64,000 nt of DNA from Antennarius striatus (Eukaryota; Chordata; Actinopteri; Lophiiformes; Antennariidae): positions 15,837,501 to 15,901,500 of the forward strand of contig NC_090796.1 in the NCBI RefSeq assembly GCF_040054535.1, given 5' to 3'. The translations under genes and the position numbers were made by a program. The notes beneath the pieces were generated by a model. That model saw only the letters and a list, made by a program, of their open reading frames with translations. It ran no database searches and was not told the DNA's origin. This document shows positions 11,401-24,771 of the stretch, in pieces (position 1 is the stretch's first letter; the number at the start of each line of letters is the position of its first letter).

Positions 11401-14400
11401 GTGGGGTTACCTGGTGCAGCTCATGCATGTAATCATTTATCTAGTTTTAGTTCTATCTTAACATGTAATGGCGAAACTTGACTCCAATCCAGAGCCAGAA
11501 AAACAGCCAACGCCGGGCGCTGACGGCACATAATCTATAAGCCGTGGGGATTTCCAGTTGATTTTCACTGGTTTCTTGTACTTAAGTAACGCAAATAATG
11601 TCATTATCAGTGCGGCAAATACAAGGAAGGACTCCTCATTAGCAAAGCAAATGGCCCATCAGCCTGTGCAAACAAATGTTAGAGCAGCGTATGGTTCCCA
11701 CAGCGGAAAGGTCTTTGCTCTGCGTAATAGAACACAGTGTTCACTGTGAGTGGAATAAATGGTTAATTTACAGCACAGTGTCGTCGTCATATCTCAGTGG
11801 TCTCAAGCTCTAATTTATCTTTTGGAAACAGTAAATGAATAATTTTCCTGGACTTTAATGTTGTTTTTTAGGATGTAGCTTCAGTATGAGCCGTGATGTG
11901 ATGAAGAGTAAGTCCAAACCTGAGGAAGATGAGTTTCACAGCTTTCCTTCCATGCATGTGCAGTCCAGCCCTTTTGAATGCATTCTGCAGAAAGTCTGAA
12001 GTATTTCTTTTTTCATTTTATTGACTTCTGCAAGTCATCGCTGCCTAATATAGGAAGTGGGATCCAGCTTCCTGCAGGCGTCTGTTGCCTCCACCTTAAA
12101 CTTATCACCTGAGGACGTGATGGTGAAGGGGAGACGCCCTGAGAAAACGTTTTTCCCCAGAATGACAGCATTTAAACACATTTACCTGCTAAAACAGTGC
12201 TTTAAAAAAGCTTTAACCTCGTGCGTCGGTAGTGATGTCTGCAGGTCTTTGACTGTGAACTTCTCGCGTCTTCATTTCCTTTCCTACCTCTGTGACGACT
12301 CAGTCGTCCGTCAGCAGCCCAACCCGTCTTTCAGGGCACCTCTGCTGTCTTGTTGCCCCAGTTGCCGTCATAATAATAGGCTTGGTTTCAACCCTGTAGT
12401 CATTCGTAGCTTCAGCGGCTATTGTTATTCGCTGGGTGTTGTTTTCACCCACCAGGTTAACGACCCCGAGCTCCTTTCACCCGTCGTAATACCTGTTTAA
12501 TGGTTTTATATAATGTAGGATCATGTCTGAGCAAATCCTACATGAATTACTCTTCTCTACGCTTTTGACATTTGCGAGCAGCGTTTTATGGCGTCTTGCA
12601 GAACTTTGCAGTCCTGTTCTCCGCCGTGTTAACCACTGTTGGCACATTAGTTCAGTCTGTTTGCAGAGGAAGTGAAATTATCTCCTCGCTGAGACCGGGG
12701 CCTGTGAGATTAAAAGCTCGTCGACTCCTGAGCCCGTCTTTGAGGCACTTCTTTCCAACCCGGTGAATCGTGCACATCGCACAGCACGGATTTTTTTTTG
12801 AACCGGCACAGAGTCTGCGGGGGCCTTCTTTTGTGTCCAGGTCCCCCCCTAGGATCATCAGAGGAAGTGAAATCAAGAGCAACATGACCTGTTGAGTCAG
12901 TGTTTGGTTGAGTCACTTCAGACCCAGAGCTTCTTGAGAGGCAGCTAGCAACGACGCCGGAGTTCGACCGTCCCTCATTTCACTTTTGTCCTCTAATCTC
13001 TGACCAGCCTGGAGCTTCCCCGCATCTCCTTTGTCAGTCAGCAGCAGGGCGTTTGGCAGGATATTTGCATGGCTAATAGGAAAATACATGTTGCATAAGG
13101 TTTCTATTTCCACTGCTGGATTTCCATGAAAGCTGGCTTTTGTTGGTTGGATCTCTTTCCTGGCTGCGTGCTCCCACCTTATCCTCTCCTGTCCAGAAGA
13201 GGTGGGTGGGTTTGTTCTTTTCAACATCCTTTGCAAATCCTCGAGTTTTGCTGCAATTACAGTTAACTTCTCTCAAAGAATATGAGAGTTAAAGTTAGAT
13301 TACATCCCTCTTAAATTGGCTGGATTATCAATGTGGTGTTTAAGGGTAGGTTTTACCACCGTTCCATTCAAGCCCTCTAATGAACACAGAGGCTGAGCTG
13401 TGTTTTCATCTCATTTCATGGATTTCAATCGGCAGCTTTCTGGGGAATGTAAACACAATCAATTCTGGGAATGATTTCCTCATCCGGCCTGCGTTCTGCT
13501 GTTGGCTCCCAACCCAACGCGGCTCTATATTATTTCCTTTTGTCTGCCCGTTCTTAACGTTTAAATATATATTTCTATGTTTGCAACAGAACATTTGACA
13601 GAAACAAATGGTTTATAGAATCTGTCTTTCCTGCTTAGTCTTGCTTACTGATGAAGGCAGCTGCAATCAATTTGTGAGTCTTAGTGGATTCCATTGATGA
13701 CCTAGACTTCAGCCAGACGAGTCCCTAGGCTCCTCAGAAAGAATTTAAGCACTTTTTTCTGTTTATTTATATCTTTAATATCATTAGAGAAGTCATATTT
13801 TGCTAAAAAATGGCTAAACAGTCAAGAAGCGAGCAAATAAATTGATATTGGAGGAGTCTGAGATGTTTTTCCTTTCACAATGTCCAAATTGGGTTATCAA
13901 TGAAATCCGCCGAACCTCTGATGAACCCGTGTTTATCAGGACTGCTGTCGTTTGCATCGGAGCCAACCGAAAAAGATGGCTCCGGGTCTTTAGGATAAAG
14001 TGAGATAAGAACAAGAAGCCTGATGTAAGATTAGAGCAAGTGGTCCCCAACACCTGGGTTGTGGACCAGTACCGGATCATGGGTCATTCGGTACCGAGTC
14101 ACACAGGAAAAAATCCAGAACTTCTATTATTTCTGTTTTCTTTCTGATCTAATTCTGAACAATGTTTTGTTTTAAATGCTGCCAATAAAGTTGATACAAA
14201 CTGGATTCACCTTTTATTATTATATTTAGAGAAAAACAGTTTTCATGCTGGTCTTATTATTTATTTTGTTGTATTTGTCCGACACACCTTAAAGAATGTG
14301 AAAATATTGATTGACGTTAATCTGATCTGTTGGTGGTCACTGGATTAGAGGAATTAAATCTGCAAAGAACCTGTCCCAATTAGACAGATGCCAGATCCGA

Positions 14401-17400
14401 ACCTAACGGCGGCCCACAGATAGACTTTAAATAGACGTGACTTCATGGCGCTCCGCTGGGTGCCCCCAGCCCGGCCCGCCGTCCCTCCCCTCACCGTCCC
14501 ACGGCGACGGCTTCCTTTGCCTGCAGGCTCCTCTAAAGCCCGCCGTGCGGTGTAAGTCAGTCAGATATTAATAATTAACTGGGGCTTTTTTCACAGTGTG
14601 ACCAGACTCCCACAGCAAGACAAAGGAGCCGGGCCAGGCCTCGGCCACCGAGCCCCTCAACGGTACTTTTCCACCCCCCGAGAGAGAAACCGAAAGAAAA
14701 GGAGTGAGAGTGGGAGAGAATCAGAGAGCTAAAGCCCACAGATGGCAGGCTGAAACATAGCACTGCCTCTTAAACACACCAACACAGGCCCTTAGACGTT
14801 TCAATGGCTATCCAATCCCTCTTGCAATTACCAATAGACAGGCTGTTTGGCTTGGGGGGTGGGGGTGGGAGGGCAGTCGGGGGGGACTTGGGCCCTTGCC
14901 TGGTTTCAGGGGAGCCATTTCTCTTCTAATGGTTTTGTGTGTACGTGTTTGTGCGGTTGCAGATGTGTTGTGAACGGGGGAGCAGGTGACTCAGCAGAGA
15001 CTAAGCAGCGCTCCTGCACATGTTGTGCCCTTAGACAGGGAAACAATAGTGAGAGAACTGAGGAAAGTCACACGCAGCTCTGTCGTTCACTTATTGTATT
15101 GAATCATTTTTCACATCATACAAAATGTACTTATATTTAACAAAAACAATAATACATTCACAAACCCAGTATCAGTAGCACAAATATAATTACAAATACA
15201 CTTTCGTTTTAAACTAAATTATTCTATGGCCAGCATATTATGGAATATGTTTTTAGTTTACCAAATTTCTTGTAATGATACATGAATTGCAAAATTAGCA
15301 CTTTTTTCCTTAATGTAGACGTGTTAGCTAGCAAACCTGGAAAGGCTAACTGTCCAATATGGCCGCGCCAGGATGCCGCCTCTAGCTTGAAGCTTAGCAT
15401 ATGAAACTCTTTTTAACAATAAAACAAAAGGAAATATGTCATTTCTACCAACTAAAATCACAATAACACAGGGTAAAACATTGCTAACGTGTCATATGAA
15501 GCTGCTTTGTGAACACTAATTACCTTAGACAGGGAAACAATAGTGAGAGAACTGAGGAAAGTCACACGCAGCTCTGTCGTTCACTTATTGTATTGAATGA
15601 AGCAGCAGAGCGCGTCTCCCCTTACTGGAGCCCTGAGGCATTACCAACCGATCACCGAGCAATCAATCTACCTCCACACAGCTCTGAGGCATCACCAGTC
15701 TATTGCTAAATAATCAAACTCCTCATATGAACAAACAACATTAACAAGATACGATGGAATTGCCCTTGTATTTTAAACTAACTTTGAGGTGAGTGATTCA
15801 CAAAAAAACCCTAAATAACCTGTCACATACTCCCCCTCAGAAAAGATGTTGTCCCCAACATCCTAACCTTTGACCTTTAGTGCAAATAAGGTTATTCGTT
15901 CATCAGTGTGCACACAATTCACCATATTAGGTGTTACCATACATCTGCTGCTACATTTAACCTCTAAAAGTGGCAATAGTACAGACTAGAACTTTTTTTT
16001 TTTCCACATACTGTCAAACATGAGTACATTCTCAGTCCATTTGTTTGTTTGGTTTTTTTTTTTCTTGTGGCAGTCTCCCTTGACCTTAAGCATCCATTCA
16101 CTTGCATATGTTTCTGAAACAGTTATACCACAGTCCATTACTCTTCTATCAACAGTTCAGGCAGTACGCTTAACTCAGCAATATTCTTCCTTAACACAGG
16201 TCCATCTTTTGTTCAACAGTCCATGTAGAGACGGACACTGTGTTCAACAGTCCATGTGGAGACGGACACTGTGTTCAACAGTCCATGTCCCTGTGCATTT
16301 TACTAGTGCTGGATGTAGTATGGCTGTGCAGTGTATGTCCATGGCACCCTACAGTTGTACTGTTGCGGTGTTTTCAGGTTGTAACAGGCTGGTGAGCCGA
16401 GCCTATCGTATGTGAAAATCTTGGGCCGTCTGTGTTGTCGTCTGGGTCGTTGGAGCTCCTCAACACCGGGAACATTCGGCACAGGTGAGGGGGCAGCAGC
16501 TTCCACGGGCCGATCATCAATGTAGTTGTTCTCCAGCTCTGGTAAGTTCTCCTGATTTGTCAGCTCTTGTACTTCCTCTTGCTCAGGCGGCACGTTTTTC
16601 CTAAGCTGGGTGCATTCAAGTTCTTGAGATGTGGTGGTGCAGACAGGATTCACTGTCTCTGGTGGACGCAGTCCAGATTGCTGCTGAGGTGGTACTGGCA
16701 CTGGATAATACTCATCATCATCGTCATCCTCCTCGGACCTTACCACATCCTGCATTTTTCCCGCATTCCTTTTCTTTGGTTTTTCAGCGATTTCCAGTGG
16801 CAAGTGATCACATGGGAGGAGAAGATTACGATGTAAAATCCTGGGTCTTCCCTTTCCTTTCTCAGGTCTGAGTTCATACACAGGGATATCTTTACTCACT
16901 TGGCGCACAACTGTGTGGACCGTGTCCTCCCAGTGGTTTCTCAGTTTGCCTGGGCCACCACGAGGTGTCAGGTTCCTGACTAAGACACGATCACCAGGCT
17001 GTAACACTGAGCTTTTCACTTTGTTGTCATAATGTCTTTTACTCCTCATGGCAGCCTTGTGAGCATTTTCTCGTGTGATCTCATATGCTTCTTCCATACC
17101 CCGTTTCCATTTTTCCGTGTAGTTGTGGTAATTACCATCTCCGTGTTCTGTGGTCAAGTTAAACAACATGTCAACTGGCAACCGTGGGGGGCGCCCAAAC
17201 AACAAGTGGAAGGGGGAAAAACCTGTAACTTCAGACCGAGTACAGTTATATGCATAAATCAGTTTGTTGAGTGAATCTTTCCAATTAGTTTTCTGTCTCT
17301 CTGTGAGTGTCCTTAACATCTGGAGCAGAGTCCGGTTAAACCGCTCAACCTGCCCGTTCCCTTGGGGATGGTAGGGGGTGGTTCTGGAACCAGTAACTCC

Positions 17401-20400
17401 ACAGTACTCTTTCAGTTGCCTGAACAGTTGGTTTTCAAATTCACCACCCTGATCATGATGAATTCTTGTTGGGAAGCCGAATCTCAGTGCAAAGTCATTA
17501 AAGATTTTGTCTGCTGCTGTTTTACCCGATTTGGAAGTTGTGGCATACGCCTGGGCAAAACGTGTAAAGTGATCAATGACAACAAGAATATATTCATAAC
17601 CACCCTTGCACTTGTCGAGATGCAAAAAATCAATAGAAACAAGTTCAAACGGTAGGGTGGTCACAATGTTCATTAATGGTGCTCTTGTCACATGGCTTGG
17701 TTGTTTGTGTTTCAGGCAGATACATCTCTTTGTGACATACTCCTCTATCTCTCGTTGCATATAGGGCCAGTAAAACCGGTCCCGAATCAATGATGTAGTC
17801 CTGTCCACTCCTTGATGGCCCATATTATCATGGAGTTCCTTCAACACAGTACTTTTATGTTTTTCTGGGAGCACCAACTGACTTTTGTTCACTATTTTCC
17901 TGTACATTACTCCATTCCCATTGATCTCAAGCTTGTCCCACTCCCTGAGAAGACATGTGACCTGTGGACTGAGTTGTTTTAGTTCTGGGCGTGATGGTTT
18001 TGCTCCTGACAGTTTGTACTGAACCACTGGTCCAATAGTGGGATCATTTCTTTGATCACTTCTGATTTGTCCTGTTGTTAGTGGAGTGAGGGGTGCACTT
18101 TCATTTACTGTTGCACTTTTGACTAAGACACCCATGGACCAAGACACACCGGATTCATCCTGATTTTCCACTGCTTGTGTAGCTGCTCCAATAACATCAT
18201 ATGAGGCTTCCTCTGAACACTCTTTCATATATGCCTCCATATCTAAAGGCATTCTGGACAAAGTGTCTGCATCAATATTTTCCTTGCCAGGGCGGTACTT
18301 GATTGTGAAATGGAAGTCCGCAAGTTCTGCTACCCATCGGCACCCTGTAGCATTCAGTTTGGCAGTAGACAAGACATAGGTAAGTGGATTATTGTCACTG
18401 TACACAGTGAAGGATGGTGCGTAGAAAAGGTAATCGCGGAATTTCTCCGTAATTGCCCATTTCAGGGCCAAGAACTCTAACTTGCCCGAATGTAGGTGAT
18501 AGTTTTTCTCTGCTGTAGTTAAAGTACGAGAGCCATACGCAATTACACGCAGTTTTCCATTCTGTTTTTGGTAAAGAACAGCACCCAGTCCCTGGTTGGA
18601 TGCATCAGTGTGGAGAACGAAAGGTTGTGAAAACTCTGGGAAGCCTAGAACAGGAGGCTGAGTGAGGCAGTCTATCAACTGTTCCAAGGTTGACTGGTGC
18701 ACATTCTTCCACTCTATTGGTGTACGGGATGGAATTCCTCGAGTGTTTTGTTTCATTTGCCACTTCCTGTTTGTGTTTTGTGTTGTCTCAGTCTGTACAG
18801 GTGCTTTAAGAAGGTCATACAAGGGGCTGGCAATACAGGAGAAATCTTTGATATACTGCCGGTAATAACTTAACAGTCCTAAGATGGCTCTTAACTCACC
18901 GACAGTACCTGGCTGTTTGCTTTTCAGGGCTGTGACTGCAGCAGTATCAGCTGGGTCCATCTTGCTTCCAGCAGCTGACACGATCCTACCAAGATATCGT
19001 ATTTCTGCTTTAAACAGGTCACATTTTCGAGGTTTCAGTTTTATTCCATTCTCCCTCAGTCGTTGCAGTACCCTCCGGACATCATTGACATGATCCTCAA
19101 ATGTTCTACTGAACACAAGGACGTCATCGAGGTAAGGCACACATATTTCGTCCCTTAAGCCATCCAGGCACTCCTCCATGCAGCGTTGGAATGCGGCTGG
19201 TGCATTCATGAGGCCAAACGGGATTCGGACCCACTCATATAGGCCCCAGGGGGTCACAAAAGCTGTTAAATGTCTACTGTCCCTGGCCATGAACCCTTGG
19301 TGGTATGCCTTACCCTGATCCAGCAGCGTAAAGAGTGTGTTTCCCCCCAGGTTGTCCATAATATCCTGCACTCTGGGAATGGGGTGGCGGTCTGGATGTG
19401 TTTTCCTGTTAAGCTCTCTGTAGTCGATACATAAGCGCAGGGTACCATCTTTTTTTCTCACACAGACGACAGGGGAAGAGTAGGAAGAAGCAGACTTTTC
19501 GACCCACCCTTGTGCTATCAAGTCCTGTAAATAGTCCTTCATTTCCTTGTACAAGGGTTTTGGGACAGAGAGGTATGTTCTTGAAACTGGTTCATGGTCT
19601 TTTAGCGAAATGTTCATTTGCAGATTTTCCACACAGCCTATGTCATCATCGGACTTGGAGAATGACCTTGACTCCTCTCTTAACATCTGGCTGACAATTT
19701 GTCTTTGCTGTTCATCCATGTGAGCCAGGTCAACAGGAGGGTCCCACTGTTCATGAGCAGGGGTATTTGCACTGGAGTTCTGTGCTTGGACATGGTGGAT
19801 AGATGTAGCTGGTGTATGATCTGTTTCAAATATGTTGGCAGGATACACTGACCTGACAGGCTGCACAGTTCCAATTATTGTCCTTCCAGCCAACGTGATG
19901 TCATGACTTGTAGGATTCTGGACACTGATAATGATTTTTGGGGTCGTGCCTGCCTTCACTGACACGAGGGCATCACAAAACTCTAGTCCCTCAGGCCACT
20001 GTGGATTCTCATGAGGCTCAAAAATCAGGATCTTATTCTCTCTGAGGGGTGGGGCTCGCACTCGGCATTCAATCTGCATGGAGCTACGTTTGGGCACACT
20101 GATTCTTTCACTGGTTGTCCTTACATTATGCTCACATGTCTGCCCTCCACTCACTGCTTTAATGAAAGTTTTTGCTTTATTTTTCCTTAGATGAGGAAAA
20201 GCCATTTTTACTGCTTTCACAAGTTTTTCTTTATCTCCACATTGTTTCTTGTCCTGTAAATTATCTAATACGAGGCATTCAATGACATTAAATCCTATAA
20301 TAGGACACTGTTGCTGTCCTCCTTTTAGCACTAGTATGGGTATTATCAACTCATCATCACTAGTAGCAAGCTTGAAGGATGCTTCAAGCCAACCAATATA

Positions 20401-23400
20401 TGGCATGTCTGTCCCATTGGCAGCCTCGATTTGTAAGGGGTTAAGTGGGTCAACAAGCTCTGCGACATCTCTTAGTGGTACATCAGGTAAGTGGTTTGCT
20501 TTCCATACTTCATCTATAGTACAAACTTGTGAGCCTGTGTCCCAAAGTGCCTGTACCTTCTGTTTGTGTAGGTAACACTTGATGATGCATTTTTTTCCTA
20601 CCAACTCCCTTACTGTTAGTGATTTCTCTGGGGTTTTATTTTCTTGGCGCTTGGGTTTATCACTCAATTTTGTTGCCTGCTTCTTAATACCAGAACATAT
20701 ATATGGCTTACATCGTCTTTTGTGAGTCGGCCAGTGTGCTTCCTGGCATTCTCTTGAGCAGTACGGTGTGATTTTGCAAACTAAACATTTAAGTGTCTCT
20801 CTGGTTCTCCCTCTTTCACAATTTGCACAAATTTGGGACTTACTCACACTATTGGTTGCTCCATGCCCCACGGGAACAACCCCTTTTAGTTTAAATTGCT
20901 CCTCCTAGCAGGTTCTGCTGGTCTTGGTGCTCTACAACCTGCCCTGAAATGTTCACTGCTTCCGCACCTAAAGCAGTGTTGGCAGTACTCCTCACCTGCT
21001 TGAGTACAAGTGAAACACCTTGGGTGGGGGCGTGGCGCTGGATAATACCGTTGTGGGGCGAACCTTTGTTGGAATTGGGCTGTCCCTCTCATCCGTCCAG
21101 GATCAGGAGCCCGTTGGTATTCTGGTACTGCTACTGGTAACTGCTGGTGATAAAGCGGCATGGCATTTGGTTCAGTCTTATAAGGTGAGTGCTGGGAGGA
21201 TGGAAAAACGGGGTAAGGGGCAGAATCAGGTTCAGGTTCCCTGCTTGGTGGGGGATACTGTGGGGATGCAGGTGCGGACCTTTGGATGGTTTCTTTGATT
21301 TGGGAAACCTCGGCTTTCAAATCTTTCAACAGCACCATATCAGAGCACATTTCTCTGATCTCAGACAGCAGATCAGGGGCCAGAGAGGGCGTGCTTTGTC
21401 GGGTGGTGCTATTCTTTCCCTCAGGAACTTCACTTGACTGGACCATATTCACACTGTTTACTCGTGATGGCGTGGCATGTTTCTTTTTGTCCTGCCTCTC
21501 CTTTTCATTGGCGCAGGCGATGTTCAGCTTTTCCAACAGTAACTCATCTGAAGTGGTTGTTTCCAAGAGGAAAGGCTGCAGGTCACTTTTAATATTATCA
21601 TTCTGTAAGCCAGTTAGAATAGTGTGCATGAATAGACTCTGGACTAGTGCTGGGTCATATTTTAAGCTTGAATCAGCTTCCTGTGAGGCAAAGAGAATCT
21701 TCTGTCTCAAGTCCATTGCCCTAATCAGGAAATTTTGAGGAGTTTCTTTGCTGCCCTGCGCTTCAGATGTGAGTTGTTTATATAGTTCTGTGGCACCTCT
21801 TTCCTGGTAATGACACCTAAGGATTCTACGGAGGGCAGGCAGTGTCAGTTCACCTTTTCCCTCAAGGTAACTCCTTAGCTGCAGACCTGGTGTGATGGCG
21901 CGGATAACTGCGTCAATGATCTCCAACTCTGGGTAGCCTTTGTTAAGTCCACTTTCAATTTGTCTGGCAAGACTAGAAAAGGTTAACTTGTCTTTTTGCC
22001 CTGGCTCGCCAATCTGGCCTGATATTTTATAGTCTTTGCGCCACATGTTGCCATTAGAAGGGGCTGAAGGTATAATGTTTACTGAGGTAGTAGACGCTGC
22101 AGTGGGGTTTGTGCTTGTGCTCACAAGTCCATACAAGGCATTCTCTTTTTCTTGCAATGACAACCTTAGTGCCTCTACCTCTTTCTGTAATTTTTGTTGT
22201 TCATTAGTCTGAGTCAGGGTTTGCCCTTCATTCTGGCCTGTTGTCATTTGGACTCTGCCTATAATGTCTAGAGTATTAAGGAGGTCTGACATGCCCTCGT
22301 CCTCTAAGTCGGCCAGTTCTTCCCGTTCAAGGTACTTTATTACATGTGTAATCAATTTGCTACGAGTTTTACCCGTCACTTGTTCATCTCCTGCTCCAGA
22401 TATTTGAAGTGCGTTGCATACTTTAATCAGTTGTTCTACAGTCAGTTTGTACAGTGCGCCTTTAATTTCCAGTTGCAGATTCTCAAATTCAGACTCCATT
22501 TTACCAGAGAATTGGACATCAGCAGTAAAACAGGGGTTTAGTTGACTTTACTGATCCTTTGTTGCTCCCTAGTAGTCACTTTTGCTCACCTCAGGATGAA
22601 GGTTACCAGTTTGTCTGAAAACCGCCTGCCTTGACCACCTTGCTGATTACTTTCTCTGATACCTGGGTAATTTTGAGGGATGATCGACGAGAGGTTTCCA
22701 CTACAGCTCAGGGATGATCCTCAAGCCAAACATCCCAGCGGTGCCTCCAAATGTTGTGCCCTTAGACAGGGAAACAATAGTGAGAGAACTGAGGAAAGTC
22801 ACACGCAGCTCTGTCGTTCACTTATTGTATTGAATCATTTTTCACATCATACAAAATGTACTTATATTTAACAAAAACAATAATACATTCACAAACCCAG
22901 TATCAGTAGCACAAATATAATTACAAATACACTTTCGTTTTAAACTAAATTATTCTATGGCCAGCATATTATGGAATATGTTTTTAGTTTACCAAATTTC
23001 TTGTAATGATACATGAATTGCAAAATTAGCACTTTTTTCCTTAATGTAGACGTGTTAGCTAGCAAACCTGGAAAGGCTAACTGTCCAATATGGCCGCGCC
23101 AGGATGCCGCCTCTAGCTTGAAGCTTAGCATATGAAACTCTTTTTAACAATAAAACAAAAGGAAATATGTCATTTCTACCAACTAAAATCACAATAACAC
23201 AGGGTAAAACATTGCTAACGTGTCATATGAAGCTGCTTTGTGAACACTAATTACCTTAGACAGGGAAACAATAGTGAGAGAACTGAGGAAAGTCACACGC
23301 AGCTCTGTCGTTCACTTATTGTATTGAATGAAGCAGCAGAGCGCGTCTCCCCTTACTGGAGCCCTGAGGCATTACCAACCGATCACCGAGCAATCAATCT

Positions 23401-24714
23401 ACCTCCACACAGCTCTGAGGCATCACCAGTCTATTGCTAAATAATCAAACTCCTCATATGAACAAACAACATTAACAAGATACGATGGAATTGCCCTTGT
23501 ATTTTAAACTAACTTTGAGGTGAGTGATTCACAAAAAAACCCTAAATAACCTGTCACACACAGCCAGATATAAACACACACACACACACACACACACACC
23601 CAAAAGACTCTGCAAGCCAGCAGCACCGCTAATAATAACACACCGATGAAAAGAGTGCACTTAGATCTGGGTCACATGAAGTTCTGCATATTGAGCACAA
23701 CACTGAAAGGACTGTTTAAGCGACAGCAGGAGTTTGCTTTTGTCTGGATCGGCCCAGTAAACAATATTCTAAGATTTTTTTTTTGTTTGCTTTTTTTTTA
23801 AAGTAATGACTTTTCATGTTTTGAATCCTCAGTGACACACATTTCAAGCTGATTCCCGGCCGTTCCAATTTCAGATTTGGTTTTTGTATGCTGGGTGCAG
23901 CTAAGGTAAACTTGAGCAGCTTTAGCCTCGAGCGGAGATTAGAAGAAAGCTGTAAAGGTCTGGTTAAGTTTAATTTATGCTAACTGTTAAAACACTGGTG
24001 GAGAATTCTGTCTGCAGTCTGCTCTCAGTTTAAGCTAATGGATATGAAAAATTGGTGCAGTACCACCGGGAGTCATCGGGGGCAGCGTAGCACAAACGAT
24101 TTAAAACCAAAAAGCAAATCAAATATCCGATAATGCTTTGTGAACGGTTTCGTTTGTTGACTGTAACGTCGCGCGCTGATGTTCTAGAAGAAACATCGTG
24201 AACTTTGTCAAATCAGCCGAGTCGTGAATCCTGTTCAGTGACTCGTCATCACCCAGCGTGGTGACGTGAACAGAGTGTACCCAGTTGTGATATTGGATGT
24301 GGTTGGAATTCAACACACTTGAACAATGTTTTTCAGGCAGATTTATTCAAAAACGACGGGTTGTTTTTCTACCAATCTTTGCTAGTTTAGTGAAATATAG
24401 AGTCAACAGATGAGGCGGCTAGCGACAAGCCACGGGTAATTACTAGAACATCCAGGTCTTATTGTGTTGTGTTTACTGACACTGGAAATGAATGTCTGCT
24501 CGACAGGCTCCAACAAACCCTAAAAATAAGATCTACACCAGGTGTTTGAAATGATCTGTAATGTCTAAAGTGGGAAAATCTTCCACAACCGCTATCGCCG
24601 TCCTCCCAGCGTCTCGTGGCGGGAAAAGGTTTATGGTTCACGTCCTGTTCGTTGAGCCTCGGATGCGTTTGTGGTCGGGGAGGAGAAAAAGTTTCCAGTG
24701 GGTGGTTTTGACCG

Positions 24715-24771
<57 letters not shown>

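Larger units (their letters stand above)
15021..23556 (-). mobile_element. Complete Ty3/Gypsy-type LTR retrotransposon in LHPP intron 6
   Basis: This 8.5-kb element is inserted antisense to LHPP. In its own direction it has a 5' LTR (22752-23556), a primer-binding site (22732-22749), gag (20886-22499), pol in the -1 frame (16303-20871 and slightly upstream), an untranslated tail with 31-bp tandem repeats, a polypurine tract and a 3' LTR (15021-15825). It is flanked by CACA. The order protease, reverse transcriptase, RNase H, integrase places it with Ty3/Gypsy rather than Ty1/Copia. No envelope frame is present. Equal-length LTRs without visible differences and uninterrupted frames indicate a recent insertion. 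Confidence 0.95.

Noticed and set aside
12057-12500. 147-codon open frame in LHPP intron 6
   Set aside because: No recognised motif, no splice partners, and composition like the surrounding intron.
22680-22871. Open frame running across the retrotransposon leader into the LTR, with a matching frame at 14847-15140
   Set aside because: These are LTR sequence read on the non-coding strand; the shared residues reflect the LTR repeat, not a gene.
24119-24316. 65-codon minus-strand frame in LHPP intron 6
   Set aside because: Looks protein-like at first sight, but I could not identify any family or splice sites.
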